From NCBI GenBank assembly GCA_033032865.1, contig JAWHQI010000306.1, positions 372,001 to 436,000 on the forward strand: 64,000 bases of DNA. Reading direction: 5' to 3'. Below, one piece after another: positions 1 to 10,245 of the stretch. The translations under genes were made by a program, and so were the position numbers. This DNA comes from Dactylorhiza incarnata (taxonomy: Eukaryota; Streptophyta; Magnoliopsida; Asparagales; Orchidaceae). Under the pieces are notes generated by a model. That model had not been told where the DNA came from, ran no database searches, and saw nothing but the letters and a program-made list of their open reading frames with translations. Position 1 is the stretch's first letter. Every line of letters begins with the position of its first letter.

Positions 1-2046
1 GATCCCAATCCGACAAACACTATCACCCCTTCCGCACATGGTGCTCGGTGGCGCTCTCCTTCAGTGGAAAAACTGAAGCGTGAAAGAATCCTGCACGCAG
101 CGCGCTTTGCAGTCCTCCGGCGCGAGGAGGAGGTTAGGGGCAAGGGAGAGACATCTTCCTTGGGCCCTAAAGCTTTCACCTCCTGCCCATCTCGCGTGAC
201 TGGGGAGAACCACCACAAATCAGCATATAGCTGATGCGTGCCGGGATCTCCGGGCTGTGCTGTGTGCCATCTGTTATGTTTCTGTGCTTCTCTGTTTCAA
301 GTTATTTGCTGCGTCGTACTGTCTCTTTAGTTTTTTTATTATAAGACTATTGCTATCAAACTCTAATACAGGTATTTGGTCCACCTTCAAGGACGTTAAA
401 CAAAAGGGCTCTTGGGAGACAACTCATTGGGGACCATTTGGTTCCGTTCTTTCTTGTTATCTTTTTTTTGCTATATTTTTGTTGTGCTTGGGATCTCTTT
501 AATCGCAGGTCCGCATCTATTGGAGCACGGCGGAATCACCGCATTCTGAACAGAACGCTATATCTTCTGGTATGCTCATTTCTGAGCATGGGGTAATCTC
601 TCATCCTAGCCCTCTTAAGCTTATGCCGCTATCAAACATGCTTTTTGCTTAGTGTAAGTCTGGGGGAGTGAGAGTTATCGTTACCACGTGCACATGCACA
701 GTGCACAACATACTAGGATTTACAATCTGTGTTATATTGTAGCATTGTTCATCTCATGGCACACCACGACACCCACGTGAGCGCACTTAACTGTAGGCGC
801 GCGACGAGTCTTACTCGTCTCGGTTGTGTGAATGGGAAATCACGGTGCTGGGTTAGGATTGCGAGACGAAGTACTTTGTTGACTCGTGTAGTGCTCTAGT
901 CATTTATTCATGTCTCGCATAGAAATTGGTATAGATTAAACTTTTCTTTATGCTTTTAGTTTTACATTTTATTCTGTCAGCGTAATTCTAGTTTATTCTA
1001 CTCAAAAGCGGTGAATCCGGTGCGAATCAATCGGTAGTGTAGGGATGTGTGTAGAGGGGTGCTAGGCTCGTATTGCTCGAGTCGGGAGGAAGAATCATCT
1101 TTCTCGGTGACTAAGAACTTGCCCCAAGCGACTCTCGAAGCATGGGTATGAGTTAGTTCAGTGCGTGAGCGTGACGTAGGCCATCATGTTGGCCAGTTTG
1201 AGCTTTGTATTCCGGTCCTAACATCTTATCCTTGCTAGCCCCTTGTGCCTACCCGATCCCGTTGATTCAGCTCCACCTCAATTCACCAAAGCCAAAATGA
1301 CTATCCTAATCGCACACCAAATTCTGAGCTCAAGCAATTTGTGCATTTAAAAAATTGGGTGTTGATGCGGTGTATATTTGTGATTGTGGTGGAAATGCGT
1401 TATTAAAGATATAGCTGTTTTGTATCTAATTGTGCAAAGTTATGAAATTTGAAAAAAATGAGAAAAGAAAAGAAAGTAAAAAAAAAGTGAAAAAAATGTA
1501 TAAAGAGATATATTTGGGAATAAGTGGTGTACACATTTTTATTATTGCAGGGATAGTGTTTCTTTTGCAAACTCATTTGGGTCATGTGTGCTCAGCCCCC
1601 GCATTTATCATTGTTTACCGCACCGTAGCCTAAGCCTAAATCATAACCTAAAGTCCTATTGATTTGCGCATCAAATCGTACGAATGCCGTGGAGAGAGTG
1701 CGAACGGGTGAGCTTATGGTCATCGACACTGATGGATTTCAGTGGAGGTTGTTCCGAACTCCGGTGTTGAGTAATGTTCGCCTCAGCAGCCTTTCTACTT
1801 TCTTCCTACGCATGACCGAGTGATTCCCTATGATTCAACTTTTGAGTAGAAATAATATATAGTTACGTTGTTAGAATTATGTAAACTATTTTGCATAACT
1901 AAAAATTCTTTTTACTAGATTTCTATGCACATGTGTATGAGACTTCGCATATTACTCCGTCCTTGCAATTTCTAACCCAGCTATGTCTTTTCTCGCTCCG
2001 CCGGATTTGTTTGCTCGGGTCGCGCAAACAGGTAAGTCTGGGGGTG
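1..2046 (+). mobile_element. 3' non-coding tail of an Athila-type Ty3/gypsy element (body lies to the left)
   Basis: No convincing reading frame is present. The sequence resembles the long non-coding tail found downstream of the pol and ORF3 genes in Athila elements. A purine-rich, PPT-like string (AAGTCTGGGGGAG) sits near 657-669, and the true PPT lies directly before the LTR at 2047. The intact Athila at 10246-22335 has the same two-PPT layout. Short ORFs here (257-502, 1983-2279) look like chance. The assignment rests on the PPT/LTR layout, not on protein similarity. Confidence 0.6.
2033..2046 (+). promoter_or_regulatory. polypurine tract of the Athila-type element
   Basis: AAGTCTGGGGGTG lies directly before a TGATGAG LTR start. 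This is the expected position and composition of the plus-strand primer of a Ty3/gypsy element. Confidence 0.65.
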
Positions 2047-2335
2047 TGATGAGTCTGGTTTATACAGTGATTTCCGGCCTCATCTGGGTTTGTTTTAGTG
2101 TCATTGCACTTCAATTACTGTTCATATATGCTTATATTGATATCACGGCGTATCTGCGCCTTTTGTGCAATCCTTCCCCCTTTGTGACATGTTTTTCTTA
2201 TATATTACTGTATGCCTGTGTTATGGATCCGGTGGTGTGCACGGATCAGGGTCATATGTATTTTTCCTGCAGGTCCTGAGATCGCGTGAACGTTCGGGAT
2301 GGTGCGGGGCAATTTTTGGCCTAAAAAGCCTCTGA

Positions 2336-2553
2336 TCGTGCTCATTCCTTCGCGCACGATCAGGCACACGACCAGTGGTCGTGCGTTAATTCCCTTCCCA
2401 GACAGAGCGACGGCGCACGATCAGAGGATTCCTTCGCGCACGACCACTGGTCGTGCGCCCCTTACCGTGCGTTAATTCCCATCTTTCTCTTTGCTACAGG
2501 TTGACTGCGCAAGATCACAGGCATTCCTTCGCGCACGACCATTGGTCGTGCGC
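2336..2553. repeat. three palindromes upstream of the LTR TATA box
   Basis: Three near-identical inverted repeats with the core CACGACCA(C/G/T)TGGTCGTG lie at about 2367-2386, 2437-2458 and 2530-2552. Each is flanked by 'ttccttcgcgca' or 'gttaattccc' repeats. All are within 250 bp upstream of the TATA-like box at 2586. They could be protein-binding palindromes or cruciform/hairpin sequence. Confidence 0.7.
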
Positions 2554-2585
2554 CACTGACCGTGCGCAGTGTTTATTCTGCTCCT

Positions 2586-2593
2586 TATTTAAA
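2586..2593 (+). promoter_or_regulatory. TATA-like box of the Athila-type LTR
   Basis: TATTTAAA within the LTR, followed by GC-rich leader sequence. Position in the middle of the LTR fits a U3/R boundary promoter. Confidence 0.45.
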
Positions 2594-3545
2594 CCGCCGC
2601 TCCGCGAAATTAGGGATTCGACACTGTTTTGGGGCGCGATTTATCCACGCCAGTCCGCCGTTTCACCTCTCCAAGTTCCTCCCATCCATTCCCCCCTTTT
2701 GGAAGGCTTCATCCATTGATCCTAAGGTCCATCTAGGATCCCGGAAGCATTCTCCGCCATCTACAGCCAACATTCCATGAGGAGGACATCTCCATTGGGC
2801 GAAGCAGAAGTGACCCAGCTCTGAGAAGAAGACGGGCAACGGTTGGAGGTAGTGACAGCCTCTAAGCCCCGGAAGCAACCACGGACTGAGCTCGGAGGAG
2901 GCGTGACGACCCCCCATTCCGACCAAGATCCACGGCGAGGCTTCTCATCTCGTGGTTCCTTCTACCCCTTCTCCATTTTTGATATGTACTCTTCATTGTT
3001 GTAATGAACTAAGTGAACCTCTATTTGTCTATGAATGAGAGTTTGTTTATGATCTTGTTCTTTACTTGATGCTGTGTTGTGATGCGCTCCGCCCCCGCTC
3101 CACTTACACACACACACACGTTCTAGCACTCGCTCTAGCAAAAGCTGGAAGCGATAGCGAAGAGGTGCCTTCGACCCTCAACCCTCGCATTTGCACTCAC
3201 CTCATCCATTTGCTCACCGGTCATCCGCTAAGCGAAGCACGACATCGCGGCCTGCACTAAATCCATCCACCAAGCGACGCGGTGATTGCGACCCGCATAG
3301 TTTGTTTAGTTTTCTCATTCCTGTTCTACAAAACCAATCAAAACCCCCCTGTTTTTGTTTAACTTAGAAACCCTCATAATTAATCTCCTAACAGGCAAAT
3401 CGTACTACCCAACTTGCGGTCCTTTGAGAACGATATTCGGGGAGCTACTCCTTACTTTTATTGCTTGACAACGACCGGTGCACTGCCGTCGTACCGCATT
3501 TCGTGCCCGCTAATTTGCGGTGTGGAAATAACGCGTCACTTGGCG

Positions 3546-3941
3546 GCGGCCATAGACGAGGAGCTAGACATGACCGCGTTCGGGCTCTCCTTTCAGGCTA
3601 TGGAAGGGTGTACGGCCCCGCTCACGCTACGCATTGCGGGACGGGTGGGGACGGAGCGGATGACCATACTGGTGGACAGCGACAGTACTCACAACTTCAT
3701 CAACCCTTCAACGGCGGCTCGGGTAGGCTTTGATGTGGACCGTGAGGCGGCCTTTCAGGTGATGGTGGCTGACGGCAACAAACTTCGCTGCGAGGGCGTC
3801 ATGATGGGTGTCGAGCTGAGGATACATGTATACACCTGTCAGACTGATCTATATTTGCTTCCCATCCGAGGGTCAGATATGGTGCTAGGGGTGCAGTGGA
3901 TGAGGCAACTGAAAAAGTCACCACGGACTGGGAGCACATGA
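3546..3941 (+). pseudogene. chromovirus aspartic protease domain (broken)
   Basis: The translated segment carries 'GRVGTERMTILVDSDSTHNF' near 3637-3696 and 'DMVLGVQWMRQL' near 3876-3911. These are the two ends of a retropepsin domain that cuts the Gag-Pol polyprotein. The catalytic triad, normally D-S-G in plant chromoviruses (DSGSTHNF), reads D-S-D here, so the glycine is lost. The frame breaks at about 3905-3915; the continuation ('VTTDWEHMTMEF') is in another frame. The long ORF opens at 3414 inside the Athila LTR, so its first 40 or so codons are not protease. No gag lies upstream. Confidence 0.8.
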
Positions 3942-5500
3942 CCATGGAGTTCACTCAGCAAGGGCGAGATTACTGTTTACACGGTCTCAGTACGTCTCCT
4001 CTGAAGGAGGTCTCACTTAGGAGCTTGACTCGTTTGGAGGAGCAGGCGGGCCCGATGGCCCTGATAGTGGGGCCCACCCGGGCAGGACAGCCGGCTACTA
4101 CTGTTCCAGAACAAATGCGACATATGTTGTCCCAGTACGAAGATGTATTCCAGGAGCCGAGCGACTTTCCCACTCCACGCTTCAGAGATCATGCGATCCA
4201 GTTGAAAGAGGGGGCAACGCCCACCAACGTCAGACCATACCGCTACCCGCACATACAGAAGGTGGAGATCGAGCGCAGCGTTCACGAGATGCTGATGACG
4301 GGTATTATTCGGCCGAGCATCAGTTCCTTCTCTTCGCCTATTATTTTGGTAAAGAAAAAGGATGGGTCTTGGCGCTTCTGTGTGGATTATCGCAGCCTGA
4401 ATGAGTCCACCATCAAGGACAAGTTTCCCATACCCATGATTGAGGAGCTGTTGGATGAGTTGCATGGGGCATGCCTGTTTACCAAGCTGGATCTGCGTTC
4501 CGGCTACCACCAAATCAGGATGAAGGAAGAAGACATCCATAAGACAGCGTTTCGGACCCATGACGATCATTACGAGTTTCTGGTAATGCCCTTCAGGTTG
4601 TCCAATGCGCCGTCCTCGTTCCAGGCAGTGATGAACGAGATCTTCAGACCGCTCTTACGACAATCAGTGCTGATTTTCTTCGATGACATTCTGATCTATA
4701 GCCGTAGCTGGGCGGAGCATCTGAAGCACGTGACGCAAGTACTTACCATCCTCCGTCAGCATCGGCTGTATGCAAAAATGGCCAAATATTCTTTCGGACA
4801 GGCTGAGGTGGAGTATCTGGGCCATCTTGTTTCGGCCCAGGGGGTGCGGGCCGATCCTAGCAAGATCGAGAGTATGGTATCTTGGCCGCGCCCCACCACA
4901 GTGCGGGCCTTGAGGGGGTTCCTGGGCCTTATGGGGTACTACCGGCGATTCGTGAAGGATTATGGCAAGCTGACTTGCCCTCTCACGCAACTTCTCCAGA
5001 AGGAGGTTTTCGGATGGCCTGAGGACGCAGAGGCGGCGTTTTAGGCGCTCAAACGTGCCATGACGACAACACTGGTCCTGGCCCTCCCCGACTTCAGCAA
5101 GGAGTTTGTTCTAGAGACGGACGCTTCAGGAGTTGGTATTAGTGCAGTATTGATGCAGGAAGGGAGACCGCTAACCTACTTTAGCAAGGCCCTAGCCCCT
5201 CGCACCTTGGGGTTGTCTACTTATGAAAAGGAAATGCTCGCGATTCTTCACGCGGTTACAGTATGGCGGCCTTACTTACTGGGGCACCATTTCAAGGTCC
5301 GTACCGACCACCAGAGCTTGAAGCACTTCTTGGAGCAAAGGCTGGCGTCCCCTCTTCAACAAAAGTGGCTGACGAAACTTTTGGGATATGACTACGAGAT
5401 CGTTTACAAGCAGGGAAAGGAGAACGTGGCCGCCGACGCTCTATCGCGTCTTCCCGAGAGCGCTTTGGCCCACATCTCAGGCCCCTTGATTACGTCCCTG
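3905..5500 (+). pseudogene. chromovirus reverse transcriptase and RNase H (broken by TAG)
   Basis: The RT domain runs from about 4190 to 4960. Diagnostic motifs are 'VKKKDGSWRFCVDYRSLN', 'TKLDLRSGYHQIRM' and the active site 'FFDDILIYS' at about 4675-4701. One conserved residue is odd: 'MPFRLSNAP' where the family has MPFGL. RNase H starts with 'LETDASGVGISAVLMQEG' at about 5111 and includes 'TDHQSLKHFL' and 'NVAADALSRLP'. A TAG at 5042-5044 interrupts the frame between RT and RNase H, replacing the glutamine expected in 'AFQALK'; both sides are in the same frame, so this is a simple C-to-T change. The enzyme would copy element RNA into DNA if it were intact. Confidence 0.9.
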
Positions 5501-6533
5501 GATGATATCCACAGAGAGGTCGCCTCGGATCACGAGCTACAACCCATCCTGAAGGCACTCCAACAGGGTCGTCCGACCCACCCAGGTTACCATCTGCACG
5601 GAGGACATCTGTATTACAAGGGAAGAGTCGTCATCCCCGCCACCTCCTCCTGGAAGACCGTTATGCTCCAGGAGTTTCACTCCTCACCAATAGGGGGCCA
5701 TGCGGGAGTGCTCCGTACCTTACAGCGGCTGCGGGCCAACGTGTTTTGGAAGGGCCTACGTCCAGATGTGCAACAATTCGTGCAACAGTGCGAGGTCTGT
5801 CAGCGCCAGAAATATGAAACGGCCTCGCTCGCCGGCCTTCTCACACCATTGGAGGTTCCATATCACATATGGGAAACCATCTCGATGGATTTCATTGATG
5901 GTTTGCCCAAGTCCCAGGGCAAATCCGTGATTCTGGTGGTGGTTGACAAGCTGTCAAAGTATGGGCATTTCATCGCCCTGAGTCATCCGTACTCAGGCGA
6001 AACGGTGGCTGACGTATTCGCTAAGGAGATTGTGCTCTTGTCATGGGGTTCCCCGTTCGATTATCTCGGACCGTGACCCAGTTTTCATCACAGTTTCTCG
6101 AAGGAGCTTTTCCGCCTACAAGGCACGCGTCTGCGTATGAGTACATCTAACCACCCTCAGACCGATGGCCAGACGGAGGTGCTCAATCGAGGCGTGGAGA
6201 CCTATCTACGCTGTTTTGTGATGGATGAGCCGCGCTCGTGGACCCGTTGGTTGCATTGGGCCGAATATTGTTATAACACGTCATATCACACGACCAGCAA
6301 GCTCACCCCATTCGAGGCCGTCTACGGGCGTCCCCCTCCCTCTCTTGGCACCTACGAGGCAGGCAGTACAACGCTTTCGACGGTCAACCGCACTTTATGT
6401 GACAGAGATCACACATTGGCCCTCCTCCGCGACAACCTCCGTATGGCGCAAAACAGGATGAAAACCCAGGCGGACAAACATCGGAGGCAGCCACTACTGC
6501 TGGGGAACTTCGTCCTCTTCCTGAGGAGATCTT
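5501..6533 (+). pseudogene. chromovirus integrase (frameshifted, C-terminus deleted)
   Basis: The N-terminal zinc-binding part shows 'EFHSSPIGGHAG' followed by 'CEVCQRQK' (about 5670-5813). The catalytic core shows 'ISMDFIDGLPKSQGKSVILV' with the first Asp near 5887. The frame is lost near 6035, where a base is added in the segment expected to read 'LHGVPRSIISDRD', and again near 6090. The core resumes at 6137 with 'SNHPQTDGQTEVLNR', which carries the catalytic Glu. At about 6510 the frame passes abruptly to the chromodomain. The C-terminal integrase segment that normally lies between 'GNFVLF' and the chromodomain is missing, which I read as an internal deletion. Confidence 0.85.
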
Positions 6534-6810
6534 ATTGTCCAAGTGGAAGAAGCGCGACTCGAAGTATCGCCCTGAAGTTCTGGTCAAATGGATGAATCTC
6601 TCCACACCACACAACACATGGGTTGACCTCCTTGAGTTCCGCGAGCTCTTTCCAGATTTTCAGCTTGAGGACAAGCTGACTCTTGATGGGGAGGGGAATG
6701 TTACACCCCCACTCGGCGTCCTGTTCCGTGGATTTCATTATGCGAGACGACCAAAGGAGACGGCGGAGCAAGACCGGGCTGAACCATCCGGTTCAGCCCG
6801 CCAACAGTAA
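6520..6810 (+). pseudogene. chromodomain at the end of chromovirus pol
   Basis: In frame 1 the sequence reads PEEILLSKWKKR, then 'EVLVKWMNLSTPHNTWVDLL' and 'LFPDFQLEDKL' (about 6520-6680). This is the chromodomain pattern of plant chromoviruses (VKW...E.(A/T)TWE). It is known to bind modified histone tails and to guide integration. The aromatic cage is only partly visible, and the domain is separated from its integrase by the deletion noted upstream. The ORF ends at 6810 in low-complexity tail sequence. Confidence 0.8.
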
Positions 6811-6898
6811 TAAAGCGGAAGCGGGGCTGAACCATACTGGTTCAGCCCCTATGGGGGCCGACCGGCCCCCTTGGTCCCGGGTTATATGATAACCGGGA
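6777..6898. repeat. four consecutive hairpins at the chromovirus 3' end
   Basis: Stems in order: GGGCTGAACC/GGTTCAGCCC (6777-6800), the same stem again (6825-6848), GGGGGCCG/CGGCCCCC (6850-6868) and GGTCCCGGG/CCGGGACC around 'ttatatgataa' (6872-6900). All lie within 125 bp between the chromodomain stop and the putative LTR leader. They may belong to U3. Confidence 0.75.
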
Positions 6899-7025
6899 CC
6901 CCTTGTGGAGGAGGCATGAAGAATTATCTCAGGTATTAGCTTTCTCCTTCCTAAACCCTAATCCTCCTCTTAATCTCTAGATCCCTCTACTCTCTCTTCT
7001 CCTCTTCCACTAGGATCATAACAGA

Positions 7026-7924
7026 AAGAGTGATTGACATTAACGTATTTTTGTTGTTGCTCTTAATGTAGTTATGGCTCTGATTGTAGTTATTGCTGAT
7101 GACATAATAAATTAATTTGGAAGGGTTTAATGAACAGAGCAATACAATTTATTTTATAATTTATATCTATTCAAAAGAGTATGGTGGAGATAGTTCAAAA
7201 GAAGAATAGAAGATGCATAAATGTCAAAGTTTAGGTTCATTTATGATATTTACTTAGATTTGAAATTTTTTTGTTGATACTGCGGATGTTTGATTAATAA
7301 ATAATTTCAATGGAACTTTGAAGGCTAAGAATAATACCAATTGGTTGCTGAAGAATCAATTTTGTACATACATTTAAGAATAAAAGATATTCTAAATTTT
7401 TTGCGATCTATAGAAGATTCAAACTTATTATTCATATAGTGAAGCTATAAAAGCAAGAGATGTAACATAAATTTAGGAAAATAATTGTGTTAATGTTCGA
7501 AAATCAATTTGTTTTCACTTTGAAAATCTAATATGGTAATCAAATTTGTGTTAAAAGAACTAATCAAAATTATGCAGAGTAATGAAAAAAGCTTTGTTGG
7601 ATATTTGTTAATTTTAATATGGCACTTGAATACCATGAAAATTAATTTGATGTGCATTAAAGTAGAAAAGTATTCCTAAGGTATGTTGGATTATTAAATA
7701 CATGCATGATGCATATTATTTGATGTGCAAGTAGAAAATTGTTTCTAAGGTGTGTTGAAGTTATTAAATATTTGCATGGTGCATATAAGGAGTTGTGGAG
7801 TTCCCAAATAATTTTCTTTTACAATAACACTAGTGAAATGTGCACTGATTCCCTGTGCTTATGCGGCGGTGGCAGTATAGCTGGACAACAAAAAATAACC
7901 AATTTAGTAGATCCCCTTTATATA
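7026..7924. other. AT-rich non-coding stretch with a 73-bp tandem duplication
   Basis: No coding sequence or recognisable element is visible. An imperfect two-copy direct repeat begins with TTGATGTGCA at 7647 and 7720 (period 73 bp). Each copy continues through 'aaggt(a/g)tgttg' and 'atgcat(g)atgcatat'-like sequence. Confidence 0.6.
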
Positions 7925-8562
7925 TACAACAACAACAACACTCAAGCCTTTATCCCACCATAGTGGAGTCGGCTATATGGATCCTTTGTCGCCATTGCGC
8001 CGTATTTTTAATCATAGTCTCACTAATAGCTAAGTACATCATGTCTTTCCTTATAGTTTCACTCCAAGTCTTTTTTGGTCTACCCGTCCCCCTTTTAATA
8101 TGTCTAGTGACTAAACTCTCACAACGCCTAACAGGTGCCTCTAATGGTCTCCTATGTACATGTCTGAACCATCTTAAACGTGCTTCTCGCATCTTCTCTA
8201 CAATTGGCGCCACTCTTGTCTTATCTCTGATACATTCATTCTGAATTTTTTCCAGTCTCGTGTGACCACACATCCACCTAAGCATTCTCATCTCCGCAAC
8301 TCCCATTTTTTGCTCGTGTACACCATTCACTGCCCAAGACTCAGAACCGTAAAGCATTGCTGGTCTAATTGCAGTACGATAAAACATGCCTTTAAGTTTT
8401 AATGGTACTTTACGATCACATAAGATCCCAGACGCGCCTCTCCACTTCAACCAACCTGCTTGGATTCTATGTATCACATCTTTATCTACACCTCCATCCT
8501 TTTGAATTATTGATCCTAGATATTTAAAGTACTCACTGCGGGAAATATCTTGGTCACCCAAT
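7925..8562 (-). mobile_element. 5'-truncated RTE-clade LINE, minus strand
   Basis: The 3' end of the element is at the left. A (TTG)n tail on the minus strand (seen as 'acaacaacaacaac' at 7927-7941) follows a conserved terminal stretch seen as 'agtggagtcggctatatgga' at 7962-7981. Both are hallmarks of plant RTE elements. Only the last ~600 bp remain. The right edge abuts Tat integrase coding sequence at about 8562. No target duplication was identified. Confidence 0.85.
7950..8561 (-). pseudogene. RTE LINE reverse transcriptase, C-terminal fragment
   Basis: The fragment keeps the C-terminal part of the RT-containing ORF: 'SEYFKYLGSIIQKDG', 'WRGASGILCDRKVPLKLKG', 'FYRTAIRPAMLYGSESWAV', 'MGVAEMRMLRWMCGHTRLEK' and 'RLRWFRHVHRRPLEAPVRR'. 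These are the thumb and downstream motifs of plant RTE-type polymerases, which prime reverse transcription at nicked target DNA. The frame is open for 203 codons, but the endonuclease and catalytic RT motifs are missing through 5' truncation, the usual outcome of LINE insertion. The piece cannot be active. Confidence 0.9.
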
Positions 8563-8564
8563 TT

Positions 8565-9709
8565 AACTTGTACAGAAAAACCTTGGCTGGGCTCCTAGCA
8601 AGGTGCGTGACGGAAGATGAAGTTCCGAGGGTCTTGGAGGAAATCCACTCCGGAGAATGCGGGAGCCATTCGGGAAGTCAGACCCTAGAAAAGAGGGTGC
8701 TAAGGCAAGGGTACTTCTGGCCGACTCTGCGGAAGGATGCCATGGAGTTTACAAAAAAGTGTCAGAAGTGTCAACTCTTCGCGCCGCTCCAACTTCAACC
8801 CGCGCAGAGGCTCAGGACGATCACTGCGCCCTGACCCTTCGCCATCTGGGGGATGGACTTGGTCGGCCCATTCCCTCAGGCTAGCGGTCAGAGGAGATTC
8901 TTGCTGGTCATGATTGACTATTTCTCCAAGTGGGTGGAGGTTAAGCCTTGGCGAAGACGACCTCGCAGGTGATAAAGAATTTCATCTGGGGAGAAATAAT
9001 TTGCAGACACGGACTCCCCCTTGCCATAGTAGCAGACAACGGACCACAATTCGCTAGCGATGAACTCATCACTTTCTGCGGTCAAGTGGGCATCGACCTC
9101 CGCTTTGCCTCTGTCCACCATCCTCGAAGCAATGGGCAGGTGGAGGCCGCCAACAAAGTCATCGTCAACTTGCTGAAGAAGAAGGTGGAGAACCTGAAAG
9201 GGAACTGGGTGGAGCAACTTCCCTCGGTCTTATGGGCCTTGAGAACAACTCCCAACACAGCAACGGGCGAAACGCCATTCAAACTTTTCCACGGGTCAGA
9301 AGCCGTGCTCCCAGTGGAGTTCGAGGTCAGATTCCCCCGGGTCGTAGCTGCCGAAGAAGGGGACGAGGACTGGAGAATAGGCAACGAAGAGGAGCAACGA
9401 CTCTCGCTGGATATGGTTGAGGAGCTCCGGGACCTCGCCACGGTTCGACAAGAGGAAGTGAAGCGTCGGATGGCCAGGTACTTCGATAGGAACATTAGAA
9501 TCAAACAATTCATCCCAGGAGATCTGGTCCTCAAAAAGGTCGACGCCGCGGGAAGGTCAGCGAACGTAGGAAAGCTCCAGCCCAATTGGGAGGGGCCCTA
9601 TGTGATCTTGGAGACCCTGAGGTCAGGGGTGTATCGCCTTCAGAATGTTGAGGGAATCCCCCTTGGGAATACTTGGAGTGGCGACGATCTAAAACGTTTT
9701 TATCCTTAA
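8565..9709 (+). pseudogene. Tat-type integrase (one stop, one frameshift)
   Basis: The N-terminal HHCC zinc-binding part reads 'EIHSGECGSHSGSQTLEKR' then 'CQKCQLFAP'. The catalytic core reads 'WGMDLVGPFP' (first Asp), 'VADNGPQFASDELI' (second Asp) and 'HHPRSNGQVEAANKVI' (Glu). The C-terminal part ends 'NTWSGDDLKRFYP', typical of Tat-lineage elements. A TGA at 8832-8834 stands where TGG (Trp) is expected ('AP-W-PFAIWGMDL'), and a one-base loss near 8946 shifts the frame ('VEVKP' to 'LAKTTSQV'). From 8948 the remaining 253 codons are intact. It would insert element cDNA into chromosomes if whole. Confidence 0.9.
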
Positions 9710-9837
9710 TGAATATGTTGATTATCTCTTTTGTCATGCCTCTTACTCCAGCTTAAGGTAGTTACTCTGGCCGATTGGAGCACAAGTTGGTAAGGTTCCA
9801 CGAAGCGGAATTGTATCGCGAAAGCATCGAGTACCAC
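9710..9837 (+). other. spacer between integrase stop and 81-bp array
   Basis: Short non-coding link following the integrase stop codon. No signal recognised. Confidence 0.4.
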
Positions 9838-10245
9838 CATCTCCGGCTAGATCAGGAGTGCGTTGAGTTCCTCCACCCCCGGTTGAGCTAAGACTCCCAG
9901 GACGTGGATGGGTACTACCACCTCCAGTTAGATCAGGAGTGCGTTGAGTTCCTCCACCCCCGGTTGAGCTAAGACTCCCAAGACGTGGATGGGTACTACC
10001 ACCTCCAGTTAGATCAGGAGTGCGTTGAGTCCCTCCACCCCCGGTTGAGCTAAGACTCACAGGACGTGGATGGGTACTACCACCTCCAGTTAGATCAGGA
10101 GTGCGTTGAGTCCCTCCACCCCCGGTTGAGCTAAGACTCCCAGGACATGGATGGGTACCACCACCTCCGGTTAGATCAGGAGTGCGTTGAGTTCCACCAC
10201 CCCCGGTTGAGCTAAGTCTCCCAGGACGTGGATGGGTACTACCAC
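9838..10245. repeat. 81-bp tandem array, left part (about 5 copies)
   Basis: The unit contains 'ttagatcaggagtgcgttga', 'ccacccccggttgagctaag' and 'ggacgtggatgggtacta'. Exact spacing is 81 bp (for example 'gacgtggat' at 9901 and 9982). Since 81 is divisible by three, the minus strand stays open and encodes a repeated 27-residue Gly/Thr-rich peptide. That ORF is most likely a by-product. The array is split by the Athila insertion. Confidence 0.95.

Larger units (their letters stand above)
2047..3511 (+). mobile_element. Athila-type LTR, 3' end truncated by the chromovirus
   Basis: It starts TGATGAG right after a PPT. It contains a TATA-like box (TATTTAAA, 2586-2593) and transcript-leader-like sequence. 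Near its end (about 3415-3510) is a block that parallels the 3' LTR end of the intact Athila: 'ttgagaacgatattcgg', then 'cttgacaacgaccggtgcac'. The final CA is not seen because the sequence passes directly into chromovirus protease coding sequence at about 3512. The visible length (about 1.46 kb) is close to the 1441/1443-bp LTRs of the intact Athila, but the sequence is clearly a different family. Confidence 0.6.
3512..7025 (+). mobile_element. decayed chromovirus (Ty3/gypsy with chromodomain), 5' truncated
   Basis: Protease, reverse transcriptase, RNase H, integrase and chromodomain follow each other in chromovirus order. The 5' LTR and gag are missing, and the element joins an Athila-type LTR at about 3512. 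The body has at least three frameshifts, one in-frame TAG, and a deletion between the integrase core and the chromodomain. After the chromodomain, 6811-7025 resembles 3' LTR sequence: hairpins, then 'ctaaaccctaatcctcc' leader-like sequence. The right boundary is approximate. The lineage within chromoviruses is not certain. Confidence 0.85.

Noticed and set aside
9743..10060. Minus-strand ORF encoding a Gly/Thr-rich 27-residue repeat
   Set aside because: Explained by the 81-bp period being a multiple of three; no start context or domain.
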